Shown one piece after another: positions 37,463-48,300 of a stretch of DNA of 64,000 nucleotides. A model generated the notes under the pieces. The model worked only from the letters and a program-made list of their open reading frames with translations, was not told the DNA's origin and searched no databases. Source of the stretch: Thalassospira sp. MCCC 1A01148 (GTDB taxonomy: Bacteria; Pseudomonadota; Alphaproteobacteria; Rhodospirillales; Thalassospiraceae); the NCBI RefSeq assembly GCF_001613795.1, contig NZ_LPVZ01000012.1:310001-374000 (forward strand). The letters run 5' to 3'. Position 1 is the stretch's first letter, and the number at the start of each line of letters is the position of its first letter. Position numbers and translations under genes: made by a program.

Positions 37463-37833
37463 GTTCCCCATGGTGACATCTTTCGTGTGATCTAAAACCC
37501 AGAGCGCCTGATTAACGGACTCCGTCTGTCCTGCTTAACTCCATGAGAACTGGATTCTCAGGTGAGCGTAACCTCTGTGTAGTTTTTTATTGCGTAAAAT
37601 CCCTTACTGCTGCACGATTTGTGCAATGCGGTCGTTAATGGTGATGTGTAACCGTCTGAAACCGCAGTTTTCTTCACAAAACTGCAAAATATCAGTGGAA
37701 ATGCTCTCGTTGGACAGGCAATTATTGACGGAATGAGAGGCGCTTTGGCGCGTCTTGTGGGGGAGCATCTGGTTTCAGATGCTAAGACGAACGAAGAAGA
37801 CAAGACTCTCAACAGGGAAATTTTAAACTCGAT
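37463..37833 (+). promoter_or_regulatory. Structured region ahead of the amino-acid transporter operon
   Basis: 371 bp without a gene but with several inverted repeats: TGAGAA-CTGGA-TTCTCA (37544-37560), GCAGTTTT-CTTCAC-AAAACTGC (37664-37685), and GCATCTG-GTTT-CAGATGC (37765-37782), the last enclosed by GTCTT/AAGAC arms (37752-37788). The last lies 46 nt before the ATPase start and would form a strong RNA hairpin. The first two are operator-like. I did not recognise a known riboswitch. Confidence 0.45.
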
Positions 37834-38607
37834 ATGAGCACAGACATACCCGCCCTGCAGGTCGAAGGGATGTTCAAAAGCTTTGGTGAGCATGAAGTTC
37901 TCAAAGGAATTGACCTTACGGCCAACACCGGGGACGTGATTTCGATTATTGGCTCGTCCGGATCGGGCAAAAGTACATTTTTAAGATGCATCAACCTGCT
38001 TGAAACGCCAGACTCCGGTGAAGTTCATGTTAAGGGTGAACTGATCCGCATGAAGACGTTGAAGGACGGCTCGCAGGAAGCGGCTGATAAAAAACAGTTG
38101 CAGCGCATCCGCACCAAACTCGCCATGGTGTTTCAAAGCTTCAACCTCTGGAGCCATCTGACCATTCTTGAGAACGTGATCGAAGCACCGATCCATGTTT
38201 TGGGTGTTCCCCGCAAAGAAGCGATTGAGCGCGCTGACGCATTGCTCAAGAAGGTCGGGATGTATGAACGTCGGGATTACTATCCCGGTCATGTATCCGG
38301 TGGCCAGCAACAACGTGCCGCGATTGCGCGCGCGCTTGCAATATCACCCGATGTTTTGCTGTTTGATGAGCCGACTTCAGCCCTTGATCCCGAGCTGGTT
38401 GGTGAAGTTCTTCGGGTTATGACCGATCTTGCCGAGGAAGGCCGCACAATGCTTGTGGTGACCCACGAGATGGGCTTTGCGCGCGGTGTTTCAAGCCATG
38501 TCATGTATTTGCATCAAGGAAGGGTCGAGGAATTCGGCAACCCGACTGATGTTTTCGAGAATCCAAAATCGGAACGCATGAAGCAGTTTCTTCAGCGCGA
38601 TTTCTGA
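37834..38607 (+). CDS. aotP: Basic amino acid ABC transporter ATPase (HisP/AotP-like)
   Basis: 257-residue polar-amino-acid-type ATPase. Walker [11 protein letters not shown]-loop [18 protein letters not shown], signature [16 protein letters not shown], Walker [15 protein letters not shown] and H-loop [10 protein letters not shown] are all intact. The insertion around [19 protein letters not shown] is typical of HisP/ArtP/OccP proteins for histidine, arginine, ornithine or opines. It is first in an operon with a binding protein and two permeases. The symbol reflects the likely arginine/ornithine role and is tentative. Confidence 0.9.
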   Translation: MSTDIPALQVEGMFKSFGEHEVLKGIDLTANTGDVISIIGSSGSGKSTFLRCINLLETPDSGEVHVKGELIRMKTLKDGSQEAADKKQLQRIRTKLAMVFQSFNLWSHLTILENVIEAPIHVLGVPRKEAIERADALLKKVGMYERRDYYPGHVSGGQQQRAAIARALAISPDVLLFDEPTSALDPELVGEVLRVMTDLAEEGRTMLVVTHEMGFARGVSSHVMYLHQGRVEEFGNPTDVFENPKSERMKQFLQRDF

Positions 38608-38699
38608 TCTGGGCGGACCAGGGCCAGGTGTGCCGTGGTCGCAAGAATGGGAGTACCTCAATACGTACGCCCCGTTCCAATCAACAAGGGAGACTATGA

Positions 38700-39497
38700 A
38701 TGAAAAACTGGATCAAGGTTGCATCTGCTGCAGCAGTTGGCATTGCACTGAGTGCTTCGGCCGCAAACGCTGATTGGGATAAAGTCGTTGTCGCGACCGA
38801 GGGGGCCTACCCTCCGTTCAACATGATGGACGACAATGGCAACCTCATCGGTTTCGACGTTGATTTCGCCAACAAGCTTTGCGAAACCGCGAATGTCGAG
38901 TGCGAAATCGTTGCACAGGACTGGGACGGCATGATCCCGGGTCTTCTGGCCAAAAAATATGATGCAATCATTGCGCAGATGTCGATCACCGAAGAGCGCA
39001 AGCGTTCCATCGACTTCTCTAACTACTACAGCAACACCCCGGCCGTGTTCGTCGGTAAAGACGGCATGAGCATCACCGCTTACAAAGACGGCGAAGTCAT
39101 TGAAGACGCGCTTGATGGCATGGTCATCGGTGTTCAGCGTTCGACCACCCATGCGAACTTCCTTGAAGATAACTTCATGGATACCGAAATCCGCATGTAT
39201 GGTACGCAGGACGAAGCTCTGCTTGACCTGACTGCTGGTCGTATTGATGCAACGCTTGCTGATTCCGGTACCCTCGAAGCGTGGGTTAACTCGGAAGAAG
39301 GCGAAGGCTATGGTTTCGTTTCCAACCAGTTCGCACCGAGCGAGTGGTTCGGCGAAGGTGCCGGTATTGGTATCCGCAAGGAAGACCAGGACCTGAAGGA
39401 AATCTTCAACAAGGCACTGGCTGAAATGCTTGAAAACGGCTCTTACGAAGAGCTGAACAAGAAATACTTCCCGGCGATCGATCTGCATCCGAATTGA
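38700..39497 (+). CDS. aotJ: Basic amino acid ABC transporter binding protein (ArgT/AotJ-like)
   Basis: 265-residue type II periplasmic binding protein with a signal peptide ending near ANADW. TEGAYPPFNMMDDNGNLIGF and MSITEERKRSIDFSNYYSN match the lysine-arginine-ornithine/histidine-binding group (SMSITPERKKAVDFT pattern). Two cysteines near residues 61 and 67 (NKLCETANVEC) match the conserved disulfide of ArgT/HisJ. An AAGGGAG SD precedes the ATG. Ligand preference for arginine or ornithine is inferred from family and neighbours. Confidence 0.9.
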   Translation: MKNWIKVASAAAVGIALSASAANADWDKVVVATEGAYPPFNMMDDNGNLIGFDVDFANKLCETANVECEIVAQDWDGMIPGLLAKKYDAIIAQMSITEERKRSIDFSNYYSNTPAVFVGKDGMSITAYKDGEVIEDALDGMVIGVQRSTTHANFLEDNFMDTEIRMYGTQDEALLDLTAGRIDATLADSGTLEAWVNSEEGEGYGFVSNQFAPSEWFGEGAGIGIRKEDQDLKEIFNKALAEMLENGSYEELNKKYFPAIDLHPN

Positions 39498-39514
39498 TCT
39501 GCCTGATCTATTCA

Positions 39515-39537
39515 GGGCGGCGAAGTGTTCGCCGCCC
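39515..39537 (+). promoter_or_regulatory. Post-binding-protein hairpin, amino-acid system
   Basis: GGGCGGCGAA and TTCGCCGCCC form a perfect 10-bp stem with a 3-nt loop, followed by TTCCCTTATT. It is the strongest of the binding-protein hairpins and may act as a partial terminator before the permeases. Confidence 0.8.
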
Positions 39538-39612
39538 TTCCCTTATTGTTGCGCGTTGCTTGTAATTCAGGGGTGAAAAGCACGGGCAGCATCAAGGAAA
39601 TCTGGAGATACC

Positions 39613-40305
39613 ATGCTCGATTTATACGGCCGCGGCTGGCAGATGCTTGAAGGGGGACTGGTGACAGTTCAGCTTTGCCTAACCGTTTTGCCATTCATGA
39701 TTGTTATTGGTTTGTTGGGCGCGTCGGCAAAGCTGTCGCGCTATCGCACACTGCGTGTGATTGGGGAAAGCTATACCGTTCTTATTCGTGGCATTCCCGA
39801 GCTTCTTGTTATTTTGTTGATTTATTTCGGCGGCACCATCGCCGTCCAAAGCCTTGCAGAGCTTATTTCCGGCGAAGAAACCCGTGTTGATATTCCTGCC
39901 TTCTGGTCTGGTGTCGCGGCTTTGGCGTTGGTCCAGGGTGCATTTGCATCCGAAGTTTTCCGAGCAGCCATGCAATCGATTCCGCTTGGCCAAATCGAGG
40001 CCGCGACAGCATGTGGCATGACGCCAATGCAAGTTTTCATGCGCATCAAACTGCCGCAGCTTTGGCGCTTTGCCCTGCCGGGGCTTAATAACCTCTTTCA
40101 GGTCCTGATCAAGGACACCGCACTTATCTCAGTTGTCGGTGTTGAGGAAATCATGCGCAAGGCCGCCATCGGTGCCGGAACGGAAAAGGCACCGTTCACT
40201 TTCTATCTGGTGGCGATGCTGATGTTCCTTTCATTTACAACGGTTTCGCTTCTGGTCTTCAACTATCTTGAAAAGCGGGCGGCCCGCGGTGTGGCGAGGG
40301 CGTAG
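39613..40305 (+). CDS. aotQ: Basic amino acid ABC transporter permease (HisQ/AotQ-like)
   Basis: 230-residue inner-membrane protein with about five hydrophobic segments. The cytoplasmic EAA loop is EAATACGMTPMQVFMRIKLPQ, which docks on the ATPase, and FRAAMQSIP precedes it. IRGIPELLVILLIYFGG is the HisQ-type N-terminal motif. It pairs with the permease 3 bp downstream. Confidence 0.92.
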   Translation: MLDLYGRGWQMLEGGLVTVQLCLTVLPFMIVIGLLGASAKLSRYRTLRVIGESYTVLIRGIPELLVILLIYFGGTIAVQSLAELISGEETRVDIPAFWSGVAALALVQGAFASEVFRAAMQSIPLGQIEAATACGMTPMQVFMRIKLPQLWRFALPGLNNLFQVLIKDTALISVVGVEEIMRKAAIGAGTEKAPFTFYLVAMLMFLSFTTVSLLVFNYLEKRAARGVARA

Positions 40306-40308
40306 CAG

Positions 40309-41052
40309 ATGTTTGAAGATTTCATATACGTTCTTGGCAAGTATGACACGTGGCTGTGGCGCGGCTTTCTACTGACCATCGAGTTGTTGGTCATTTCGGT
40401 TACGTTGGGCACCCTTCTGGCCATTCCACTTGCCGTGGCCCGCGTTTCTAAAAAGGTCTGGATACAGGCCCTGCCCTTTGCCTTTATCTATGTGTTCCGT
40501 GGTACACCGCTGATCGGGCAGCTGTTCATGATGTATTATGGCGTCGGGCAGTTGGTAGCAGAAATTGATGGCATTCAGGATCACTGGACCTGGACCTATT
40601 TGCGTGATCCATACTGGTATTGCCTGCTGACATTCGTTTTGAATACAGCTGCCTATGTCGCCGAAATCATGCGTGGTGGTATTCAGAACGTCCCGAATGG
40701 TGAACTGGAAGCCGCGCGTGCATGCGGTATGTCCCCGTGGATTACCTATCGGCGAATCATCTTCCCGCGCATGTGGCAAATGATCTGGCCTGCTTACACC
40801 AACGACGTGATTTTCACGCTGAAGGCGACGTCGCTGGCATCCACTGTCACCATGATGGAGCTGACGGGTGCCGCGCGCAAAATCGTTGCCCGTACTGCCC
40901 TTCCCTATGAAGCATTTATCTCAGCAGGCGTGATCTATCTGATCATCGTTTACACGCTGACCTTTGGCTTCAAAGGGATTGAACGGTATTTGCGCCGTAG
41001 CGAAGTACGCAAGGAACCAAAATCCGGCAAGCCTAAAGCGGCATCTGCCTGA
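40309..41052 (+). CDS. aotM: Basic amino acid ABC transporter permease (HisM/AotM-like)
   Basis: 247-residue permease with the EAA-loop segment ELEAARACGMSPWITYRRI and FRGTPLIGQLFMMYYG near the N-terminus, as in HisM/AotM. A charged C-terminal tail (RRSEVRKEPKSGKPK) extends into the cytoplasm. It starts 3 bp after the preceding permease stop, giving a heterodimeric pore. Confidence 0.92.
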   Translation: MFEDFIYVLGKYDTWLWRGFLLTIELLVISVTLGTLLAIPLAVARVSKKVWIQALPFAFIYVFRGTPLIGQLFMMYYGVGQLVAEIDGIQDHWTWTYLRDPYWYCLLTFVLNTAAYVAEIMRGGIQNVPNGELEAARACGMSPWITYRRIIFPRMWQMIWPAYTNDVIFTLKATSLASTVTMMELTGAARKIVARTALPYEAFISAGVIYLIIVYTLTFGFKGIERYLRRSEVRKEPKSGKPKAASA

Positions 41053-41168
41053 TCAACTACCCATATCAAACCCGGTATTCAGAGACGGACATTGCCAGCC
41101 TCAATGGTTGGGTGTCCTGATCCGGCCGGGTTGTTTTGCCCCACACCCCCCTCTTTCAGGATTTCGAA

Positions 41169-42305
41169 ATGCAAGAAGAACGCATTGAACTCGTCCGCCC
41201 GCAGATGGGTACGTCACGCGCCCTGACAGTCCGCCGTTATGGCAAGCCCGGCCAAGGCCCAAAGGCCTATTTCCAGGCTGCTTTGCATGCCGATGAATTG
41301 CCCGGTGTCATTACGCTCCACCACCTTGAAGTTCTTCTGAAGGAAGCCGACGCAAAGGGCGAGATCACCGGCGATATCGTCGTTGTGCCGTTTGCCAACC
41401 CGATTGGCTTTACCCAGTATGTCGATATGAAACCGCTTGGCCGTTTTGAGATGCGCAGCGGTCAGAACTTTAACCGCCACTACCCTGACCTGAGTCCAGC
41501 ATTGATTGACGCCGTTGACGGAAAACTGGGCCAGGATGGCGACAAAAACGTTGCGCTGATCCGGGCTGAATTGCGCCGTCTGATCAAGGAACATCGCAAG
41601 AACGTCAGTCCATTGACCGATCTTCAGGATTTGCGTCTGACCCTTGCGGAACTTGCGATTGATGCGGACTACGTCATGGATTTGCATTGCGACTGGGAAG
41701 CGCCGATGCATCTTTACATCAGTGACCATAACTGGCCGGATGCTGCCGACCTTTCGGCACAGATCGGCTCGGAATGCAGCCTGATTGCCGAGATCAGCGG
41801 CGACAATCCGTTTGACGAGGCGTTCAGCCGACCATGGGTCGAACTGCGCCGTGCCTATGGTGATAGCTTCCCGATCCCGATGGCGACCTTGGCAACCACG
41901 ATTGAGCTGCGTGGTGATCGGGACGTTTATGACGAATACGCAATCAAGGATGCAGAGAACATGTACAAGTTCCTGCAGCGTCGTGGGCTGGTCGCTGGTG
42001 ATCCCGGCCCCCTGCCCGAAGCCAAATGTGATGCGACCCCGCTTTCGGGTGTTGATCGCGTTATGGCCCCGCATGGTGGCATGGTTGTGTTTGGCGCAGA
42101 GGCCGGAGCAAAGGTCACCGCAGGTCAGGAGCTGGGGTATGTTCTTGATTGTGAGACCGGCGAGAAAACACCGTTCTCCAGCCGAACGGATGGTGTTCTA
42201 TATTCACGCATCGGGATCCGTCTGGTGGTTCCGGGCGGGTATCTATGTTCGGTCGCGGGCGAGAAGCCGCTTGAAGGACGTGAAGGTCAGCTTTTGTTGT
42301 CCTAG
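41169..42305 (+). CDS. aotO: AotO-like succinylglutamate desuccinylase/aspartoacylase-family protein
   Basis: 378-residue zinc-dependent hydrolase of the M14-like AstE/AspA superfamily. The first metal motif is AALHADELPG (His-x2-Glu), and the third ligand is in VMDLHCDWE. A C-terminal beta domain follows (APHGGMVVFGAEAGAKV). Genes of this type occur in the arginine/ornithine aot operon of Pseudomonas (aotO), matching the order here. The ATG at 41169 has CAGGA upstream. The substrate is unknown; an N-acyl amino acid is plausible. A role in ectoine breakdown (DoeB) is less likely, because no doeA or related genes are near. Confidence 0.8.
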   Translation: MQEERIELVRPQMGTSRALTVRRYGKPGQGPKAYFQAALHADELPGVITLHHLEVLLKEADAKGEITGDIVVVPFANPIGFTQYVDMKPLGRFEMRSGQNFNRHYPDLSPALIDAVDGKLGQDGDKNVALIRAELRRLIKEHRKNVSPLTDLQDLRLTLAELAIDADYVMDLHCDWEAPMHLYISDHNWPDAADLSAQIGSECSLIAEISGDNPFDEAFSRPWVELRRAYGDSFPIPMATLATTIELRGDRDVYDEYAIKDAENMYKFLQRRGLVAGDPGPLPEAKCDATPLSGVDRVMAPHGGMVVFGAEAGAKVTAGQELGYVLDCETGEKTPFSSRTDGVLYSRIGIRLVVPGGYLCSVAGEKPLEGREGQLLLS

Positions 42306-42500
42306 TAGCGTGACAGAGCTCTTTTCTGTGTTCTTGTTGAAACTGTGTTTTGAGACGGATCGATTGATTGCCGCTTGAAGGTTGGATACCTTGCAGGGCA
42401 GCTGATGGATCCGTCTTTCGCGTTCGTGCCAGATGGTATCGGGCGAGTTGACGGACTAACTGCACCAGACGCAGTAGCGGTGCAATACAAGGAATGTTTG

Positions 42501-43334
42501 ATGTTTGATCCAAATACCGTTTCAGAAGTGATTTCTGCCGCAAAGGACGAGGCCATGGCAGATGCCGATACGGCCCGACGCGCCATTTCTGTTCTGGATC
42601 TGACCAGCCTGAATGACGATGACAATGAACAGGTCATTGAAGCCCTGTGCAAGCGCGCGCAAACCCCGGTCGGAAATACGGCCGCCGTTTGCGTCTATGC
42701 CCCGTTTATTGAAACATCGTGGCGTGCACTGGGCCAATCGGGTGTGAAAACCGCAACTGTGGTGAACTTCCCCGAAGGTGGCACCAACGCCCAGCGCGTT
42801 GGTGACGAGACCGCCAACTGCGTTTCCAAGGGCGCGGACGAGATTGATCTGGTGTTCCCTTATAAGGCGTTTCTTGATGGCGACGTTGCGACCGCAACCG
42901 AGGTTGTTGATGCCACCCGGATGGCGTGCGGCACCATGACCACCATGAAAGTCATCCTTGAAAGCGGCGAGTTTGATGATCTGGGAAAGCTTTATGAAGC
43001 CGCCCGCCTTGCCATCAAGCATGGCGCAAACTTCGTTAAAACCTCAACTGGCAAGGTAGCCGTCGGCGCAACCCCCGAGGCCGCAGTAGCCATGCTGACT
43101 GCCACTCGAGATGCCAGAGACGAAGACGGTATTGACGCCGGATTCAAGGCATCCGGCGGAGTGAAAACCACCGATGATGCAGCCCTTTATCTTGCCATTG
43201 CAGACCACATCATGGGCAATGGATGGGCAAAGCCGGAAACCTTCCGGTTTGGTGCAAGTGGTGTTTTGACTGCATTGCTGGAAACATGCGGTTCGAAACC
43301 GGGCGATACACCTGCCCCGACTGGCAACTATTAA
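42501..43334 (+). CDS. deoC: Deoxyribose-phosphate aldolase
   Basis: 277-residue class I aldolase splitting 2-deoxyribose-5-phosphate to acetaldehyde and glyceraldehyde-3-phosphate. FVKTSTGKVAVGAT carries the Schiff-base lysine (VKTSTG) and the C-terminal FKASGGVKTTDDA the proton-relay lysine. The ATG at 42501 has AAGGAA upstream; the open reading to 42375 is unlike the family. It precedes deoB, giving a minimal deoxynucleoside catabolic pair. Confidence 0.95.
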   Translation: MFDPNTVSEVISAAKDEAMADADTARRAISVLDLTSLNDDDNEQVIEALCKRAQTPVGNTAAVCVYAPFIETSWRALGQSGVKTATVVNFPEGGTNAQRVGDETANCVSKGADEIDLVFPYKAFLDGDVATATEVVDATRMACGTMTTMKVILESGEFDDLGKLYEAARLAIKHGANFVKTSTGKVAVGATPEAAVAMLTATRDARDEDGIDAGFKASGGVKTTDDAALYLAIADHIMGNGWAKPETFRFGASGVLTALLETCGSKPGDTPAPTGNY

Positions 43335-43393
43335 AATTCATCACTATTTGCGGGTGATCACATTGCCCGGATTAGGTTTTAAGGAAGATATCA

Positions 43394-44617
43394 ATGGCAC
43401 GTGCCATCATTATCGTGGCGGACAGTTTCGGGATCGGTTCGGCACCGGACGCAGCAAAATTTGGCGATCAGGGTTCTGATACCCTTGGCCATATCGCCGA
43501 ACACTGCGCCAGAGGCCTTGCCAATAGTGACAAGCGTAGCGGACCGCTTAATGTGCCAAACATGGTCGCACTGGGCCTTGGTGAAGCTGCCAAGGATGCG
43601 ACGGGTCGCGTGCCGCCCGGATTGGATCACGGTGGCGCAATGATCGGTGCGTTTGGTCATGCCAAGGAACTCTCGCGTGGCAAAGATACGCCAAGCGGCC
43701 ATTGGGAAATTGCCGGTGTTCCGGTGGATTTTGACTGGGGGTATTTCCCGCTTACGGTCCCGACCTTCCCGGCGGAACTGACAGACGCCCTGATCGAACA
43801 GGCCAAACTGCCGGGCATTCTTGGCAACTGTCATGCATCGGGCACAACCATCATTGCCGAACTTGGTGAAGAGCATATCAAAACCGGCAAACCAATTTGC
43901 TATACGTCGGCCGATAGCGTGTTTCAGATCGCCGCCCACGAGGAACATTTTGGTCTGGAGCGCCTGTATGAGGTTTGCGAAATCGCCTTCAAACTGGTTG
44001 AGCCCTATAACATCGGCCGCGTGATCGCCCGACCGTTTCTTGGCGAAACTCCGACTGATTTCAAGCGGACGGCAAACCGGCGTGATCTTGCCGTACCGCC
44101 AACCAAACCGACTCTGCTGGATCAGTTCACTGAGGCAGGCGGTACGGTCGTTTCAGTTGGCAAGATTGCCGATATTTATGCCCATCGCGGGATTACCAAA
44201 AAGGTGAAGGCGGCAGGCAATATGGCCCTTTTTGATGCCATGATGGCCGAAATTGCCGGGGCCCCGGATAACAGCATTGTGTTCACCAACCTGGTGGACT
44301 TCGACATGGAATTCGGTCACCGTCGTGATGTCGCCGGGTATGCAAACGCGCTTGAGGAATTTGATCAGCGAATTCCGGAACTGCGCGCTGTACTTCAACC
44401 AGGTGATCTGGTGATCATTACGGCAGACCATGGATGTGATCCGACTTGGCGTGGCAATGACCATACGCGCGAATTCGTCCCGATCCTTGCTTTTGGACCG
44501 GCAATCGCGCCCGGCCCATTCGGGATGCGCGAAACCTTTGCAGATATCGGGCAAACGGTTGCCGACCATCTTGGGATTGCGCCACTTGCAGCCGGAACGT
44601 CTTTCTTGAATGGATAA
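43394..44617 (+). CDS. deoB: Phosphopentomutase
   Basis: 407-residue alkaline-phosphatase-superfamily enzyme interconverting (deoxy)ribose 1- and 5-phosphates. [24 protein letters not shown] opens the protein and carries a metal-binding Asp. [11 protein letters not shown] holds the phosphorylated Thr region. [16 protein letters not shown] and [20 protein letters not shown] give the remaining metal ligands. It supplies the DeoC substrate. Purine or thymidine phosphorylases are not in the window. Confidence 0.97.
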   Translation: MARAIIIVADSFGIGSAPDAAKFGDQGSDTLGHIAEHCARGLANSDKRSGPLNVPNMVALGLGEAAKDATGRVPPGLDHGGAMIGAFGHAKELSRGKDTPSGHWEIAGVPVDFDWGYFPLTVPTFPAELTDALIEQAKLPGILGNCHASGTTIIAELGEEHIKTGKPICYTSADSVFQIAAHEEHFGLERLYEVCEIAFKLVEPYNIGRVIARPFLGETPTDFKRTANRRDLAVPPTKPTLLDQFTEAGGTVVSVGKIADIYAHRGITKKVKAAGNMALFDAMMAEIAGAPDNSIVFTNLVDFDMEFGHRRDVAGYANALEEFDQRIPELRAVLQPGDLVIITADHGCDPTWRGNDHTREFVPILAFGPAIAPGPFGMRETFADIGQTVADHLGIAPLAAGTSFLNG

Positions 44618-44623
44618 AATGGC

Positions 44624-45310
44624 ATGAATTGGCAGTTCGGACAAAGTGAGCCTTCAAACGCGCCCATCAGGATCGAGGCGATCGTCGATACCATTTGTCC
44701 GTGGTGCTATATCGGCAAGAAGCGTCTTGAAAAGGCGTTGGCCCGTGAAAAGCTTGATAACCTGATCATTCACTGGCGTCCGTTCCTGCTCAACCCTGAC
44801 ATGCCAAGTGGCGGTATTGATCGCAAACTCTATTTGTCGGCCAAGTTTGGCGGGGCTGAAAGTGCCGAACGGGTCTATAGGGCTATCGAGGATGCCGGGG
44901 CTGCCGTTGGCATTCCATTCAAGTTTGATCAGATCAAGGTCACCCCGGACTCAACAGATTCTCATCGACTGATTACCAAGGTCTGCGCCGAACGCCCGGC
45001 CGTGGGGAATGATCTGGTTGAGGATCTGTTTGTCGCCTACTTCCTTGAAGGTCAGGATATCGGTGATCATGAGCTTCTGGCCGAAATTGCCGTGCGCCAT
45101 GGCGAGGACAGAAACGAAATCCTTGAATACCTTGCTGGTGATATGGATCGGGAATTTGTCGGTCAGGAAAACCGTGTCGCCCATCAGATGGGCGTTACGG
45201 GTGTGCCGTGCTTCCTGTTTAACAGCCGCCACGCCCTTTCGGGTGCCCAGGAACCAGATATTCTACAGCGTATGATCCGGTTGGCCCGACAAGAAGAAAT
45301 TCCGGTTTAA
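44624..45310 (+). CDS. DsbA-family (FrnE-like) thiol oxidoreductase
   Basis: 228-residue thioredoxin-fold protein with the active-site CPWC at Cys25-Cys28 and a helical insertion. The cis-proline loop reads GVTGVPCFLF. No signal peptide is seen, so it is cytosolic, as in the FrnE and 2-hydroxychromene-2-carboxylate isomerase-like group. The gene starts 6 bp after deoB, but a functional link is doubtful. A role in thiol redox or stress is the best guess. Confidence 0.9.
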   Translation: MNWQFGQSEPSNAPIRIEAIVDTICPWCYIGKKRLEKALAREKLDNLIIHWRPFLLNPDMPSGGIDRKLYLSAKFGGAESAERVYRAIEDAGAAVGIPFKFDQIKVTPDSTDSHRLITKVCAERPAVGNDLVEDLFVAYFLEGQDIGDHELLAEIAVRHGEDRNEILEYLAGDMDREFVGQENRVAHQMGVTGVPCFLFNSRHALSGAQEPDILQRMIRLARQEEIPV

Positions 45311-45334
45311 CTAGGCCCATCAAGAACGAAAAAG

Positions 45335-45360
45335 GCGGGATAACAATCTGTTACCCGCCC
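45335..45360. terminator. Bidirectional terminator
   Basis: GGCGGG(A)TAAC pairs with GTTACCCGCC, with one bulged A, flanked by AAAA and TTT. It serves the converging DsbA-like gene and mfd, whose stop is 5 nt away. Confidence 0.85.
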
Positions 45361-45365
45361 TTTCT

Positions 45366-48300
45366 TCATGTGGCTTCGGCAATATCCGAAAGGCGCTTCA
45401 TCAAACGTTTCAGCCCTTCAAGCCGGTCCGTCGGACCATCCCAGCCTGCGGCATAGACCATCTTATGGTCAGGGCGCAGACGGGCCACACCAACCTGTTG
45501 CTGGATGAAACCGATCAGACCGGCCGGGTTCGGGAACTCGTTATTGCGCAGCGTGATCAATGCACCCTTGGGCCCCGCATCAAGCTTTTCGATATTGGCG
45601 ACCCGACACCATTGTTTGATGGTAACCACATCCAGAAGGTTTTCGACTTCTTTGGGCAGCTTGCCAAACCGGTCGATCATCTCGGCAGCAAACTGATCGA
45701 CTTCTTCACGGGATCGCAGTTCTGAGATCCGGCGGTAAAGACCAAGGCGCACACCAAGATCGGGCACGTAACGGTCCGGGATCAGAACCGGCATGCCGAT
45801 ATTGATCTGCGGGACGAAGCTTGCTTCTTCGGATGCGTCGATCTCGCCCTTGGCTTCTGCCACGGCTTCTTCGATCATCTGTTGATACAGCTCGATCCCG
45901 ACTTCCTTGATATGCCCGGACTGTTCTTCACCCAGCAGGTTCCCTGCCCCGCGAATATCAAGATCATGGCTTGCCAGATTAAAACCGGCCCCCAAACTAT
46001 CAAGCGTCTGCATGACTTCGAGACGCTTTAGCGCGGTCGCCGTCAGCTTCTTGCCATGTGGCAGCGTCATATAGGCATAAGCACGTTGTTTGGAGCGCCC
46101 GATGCGCCCGCGCAGCTGATAAAGCTGTGCCAGACCAAACATATCGGCCCGATGAATGATCATGGTGTTGGCGTTCGGAACATCAATGCCCGATTCAATG
46201 ATGTTGGTTGCCAGCAACAGATCAAATTTACGGTCGGTAAAGTCGGTCATGACCTGTTCAAGGTCACGCGCGCCCATCTGGCCGTGCGCCACGTCAAACT
46301 TGATTTCCGGCACAAGGTTTTCAAGTTCCTTGGCAACCCGACCCAATTCGTTCACCCGTGGGCAGACATAGAAAATCTGGCCGCCACGATGGCGTTCGCG
46401 CAAGATGGCCTCTCGCACGACAACCGGGTCGTAGGGCGTGATATAGGTTCGGACAGCAAGGCGATCGACTGGCGGGGTTGCAATGATCGACAGTTCCTTG
46501 ACCCCGGTCAGTGCCAACTGCAAGGTTCGCGGAATTGGTGTCGCGGTCAGGGTCAGAACATGCACATCAGATTTCAGTTCCTTGAGCCGTTCCTTGTGCT
46601 TCACGCCGAAATGCTGTTCTTCATCAACAATCAGAAGTCCAAGGTCCTTGAAATGCACACCGGTTCCCAAAAGCGCGTGGGTTCCACAAACAATATCAAC
46701 ATGTCCGCTTTCGATATTGTCCTTGACCAGTTTGGCATTCTTGCCAGTGACAAGACGCGATAGCTGTTCAACGCGAACCGGTAAGCCTTCAAAGCGTTCC
46801 TTGAAATTCAGGTAATGCTGGCGACACAAAAGGGTTGTGGGTGCGACCACGGCGACCTGCTTGCCTGACATGACAGCCGCAAAGGCAGCACGCATGGCGA
46901 CCTCAGTCTTGCCAAACCCGACATCGCCGCAGACAAGACGATCCATCGGTTTGCCAGCCGAAAGGTCATCAAGCGTGTCGCGGATCGCACGTGCCTGGTC
47001 CTCGGTTTCGGCAAACGGGAAGCCTGCGCAGAACTCGTCATAGGCGCCTTCAGGGGCCTGAAGTGTTGCGCCTTTGCGCAAGTGGCGTTCGGCAGCGACC
47101 TTGATCAGCTTGCCTGCCATGTCGCGGATGCGTTCACGCAGCTTGGCCTTACGCGCCTGCCACGCAACGCCACCCAGCTTGTCAAGGATAGAGACACCCT
47201 CGTCCGAGCCATAACGTGACAGGACTTCGATATTCTCGACCGGGACAAACAGCTTGTCGCCCCCGTCATATTCAAGTTCCAGGCAGTCATGTGGCGCTCC
47301 ACCCGCTGTAACGGTTTTAAGGCCCAGATAACGCCCAATACCGTGTTCAAGGTGGACAACAAGATCGCCTTCAGAAATTTCGGACGCTTCGCGCAGGAAG
47401 TTGTCGGCCTTGCGGCGCCTTCCGCCAGGGCGGCTCATGCGATCGCCAAGGATGTCCTGCTCGGTTACAAACCACAGCCCCTTGCGCCGGAAGCCTCGTT
47501 CAATATCAAGGATGACCACGCCGACATGTTCATGGGTCAGGTCATCGGTAACGTCTTCCCAGCACTCGCATGGGACGACCTTGCCCACCCCATGTTCACG
47601 GAGTAGAGAGACGATCCTGTCGCGCGAGCCATCAGAATATGCGGCAATGACAACCTGGTTCTCCTTGCCGCGCTGGGTCGTGATGAAATGACGAAGCTCG
47701 TCATACAGATTGACGTCCGCACGTGCACGGATATCCCCAAAATCACGCCCTGCGCGCGCGCCAAGGTCATAAATACCGCGTTCCGGATTTTCATCGTCAT
47801 AGTACGGCGAAAATTCCAGAACCGGGCGGTCTGACAACAGGCGGTCAAACTCTGCCTGATCAAGGTAAAGTCGTTCTGGTGGTACAGGTTTGTAGACGTT
47901 GTCACCCGAAAGACCGCCGCCTTTGATGTTGAGCCGCGCCTGATAATAATCATCAATCATCTCAAGGCGGTTTTCGATCACCTCACCAAACTGATAATCA
48001 AGACTGACGATGGTTTCGGGCACATAGGCAAAGATAGTGTCCAGACCGTCGTGGAATAGCGGCAACCAATGTTCCATCCCGCCATATTTCAGGCCATTGG
48101 AAATCGATTCATAAAGCGGATCGGTCTGCGAAACCGCACCGAACAGCTCGCGATAACCACTTCGGAAACGCGAAATGCCGTCCGGATCAAGATAGACCTC
48201 ACCCACAGGTAAAAGAGCTATTTCCTTGATCTTGCCAACTGTACGCTGGGTTTCCACATCAAAGCGACGGATGCTTTCGATCTCGTCACCAAAGAAATCA

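Noticed and set aside
37834..42305. Ectoine uptake and breakdown (ehuABCD with DoeB-like hydrolase)
   Set aside because: The ATPase and binding protein match the HisP/ArgT group and the gene set follows aot order. No doeA, doeC or doeD and no ectoine-type binding protein motifs are seen.
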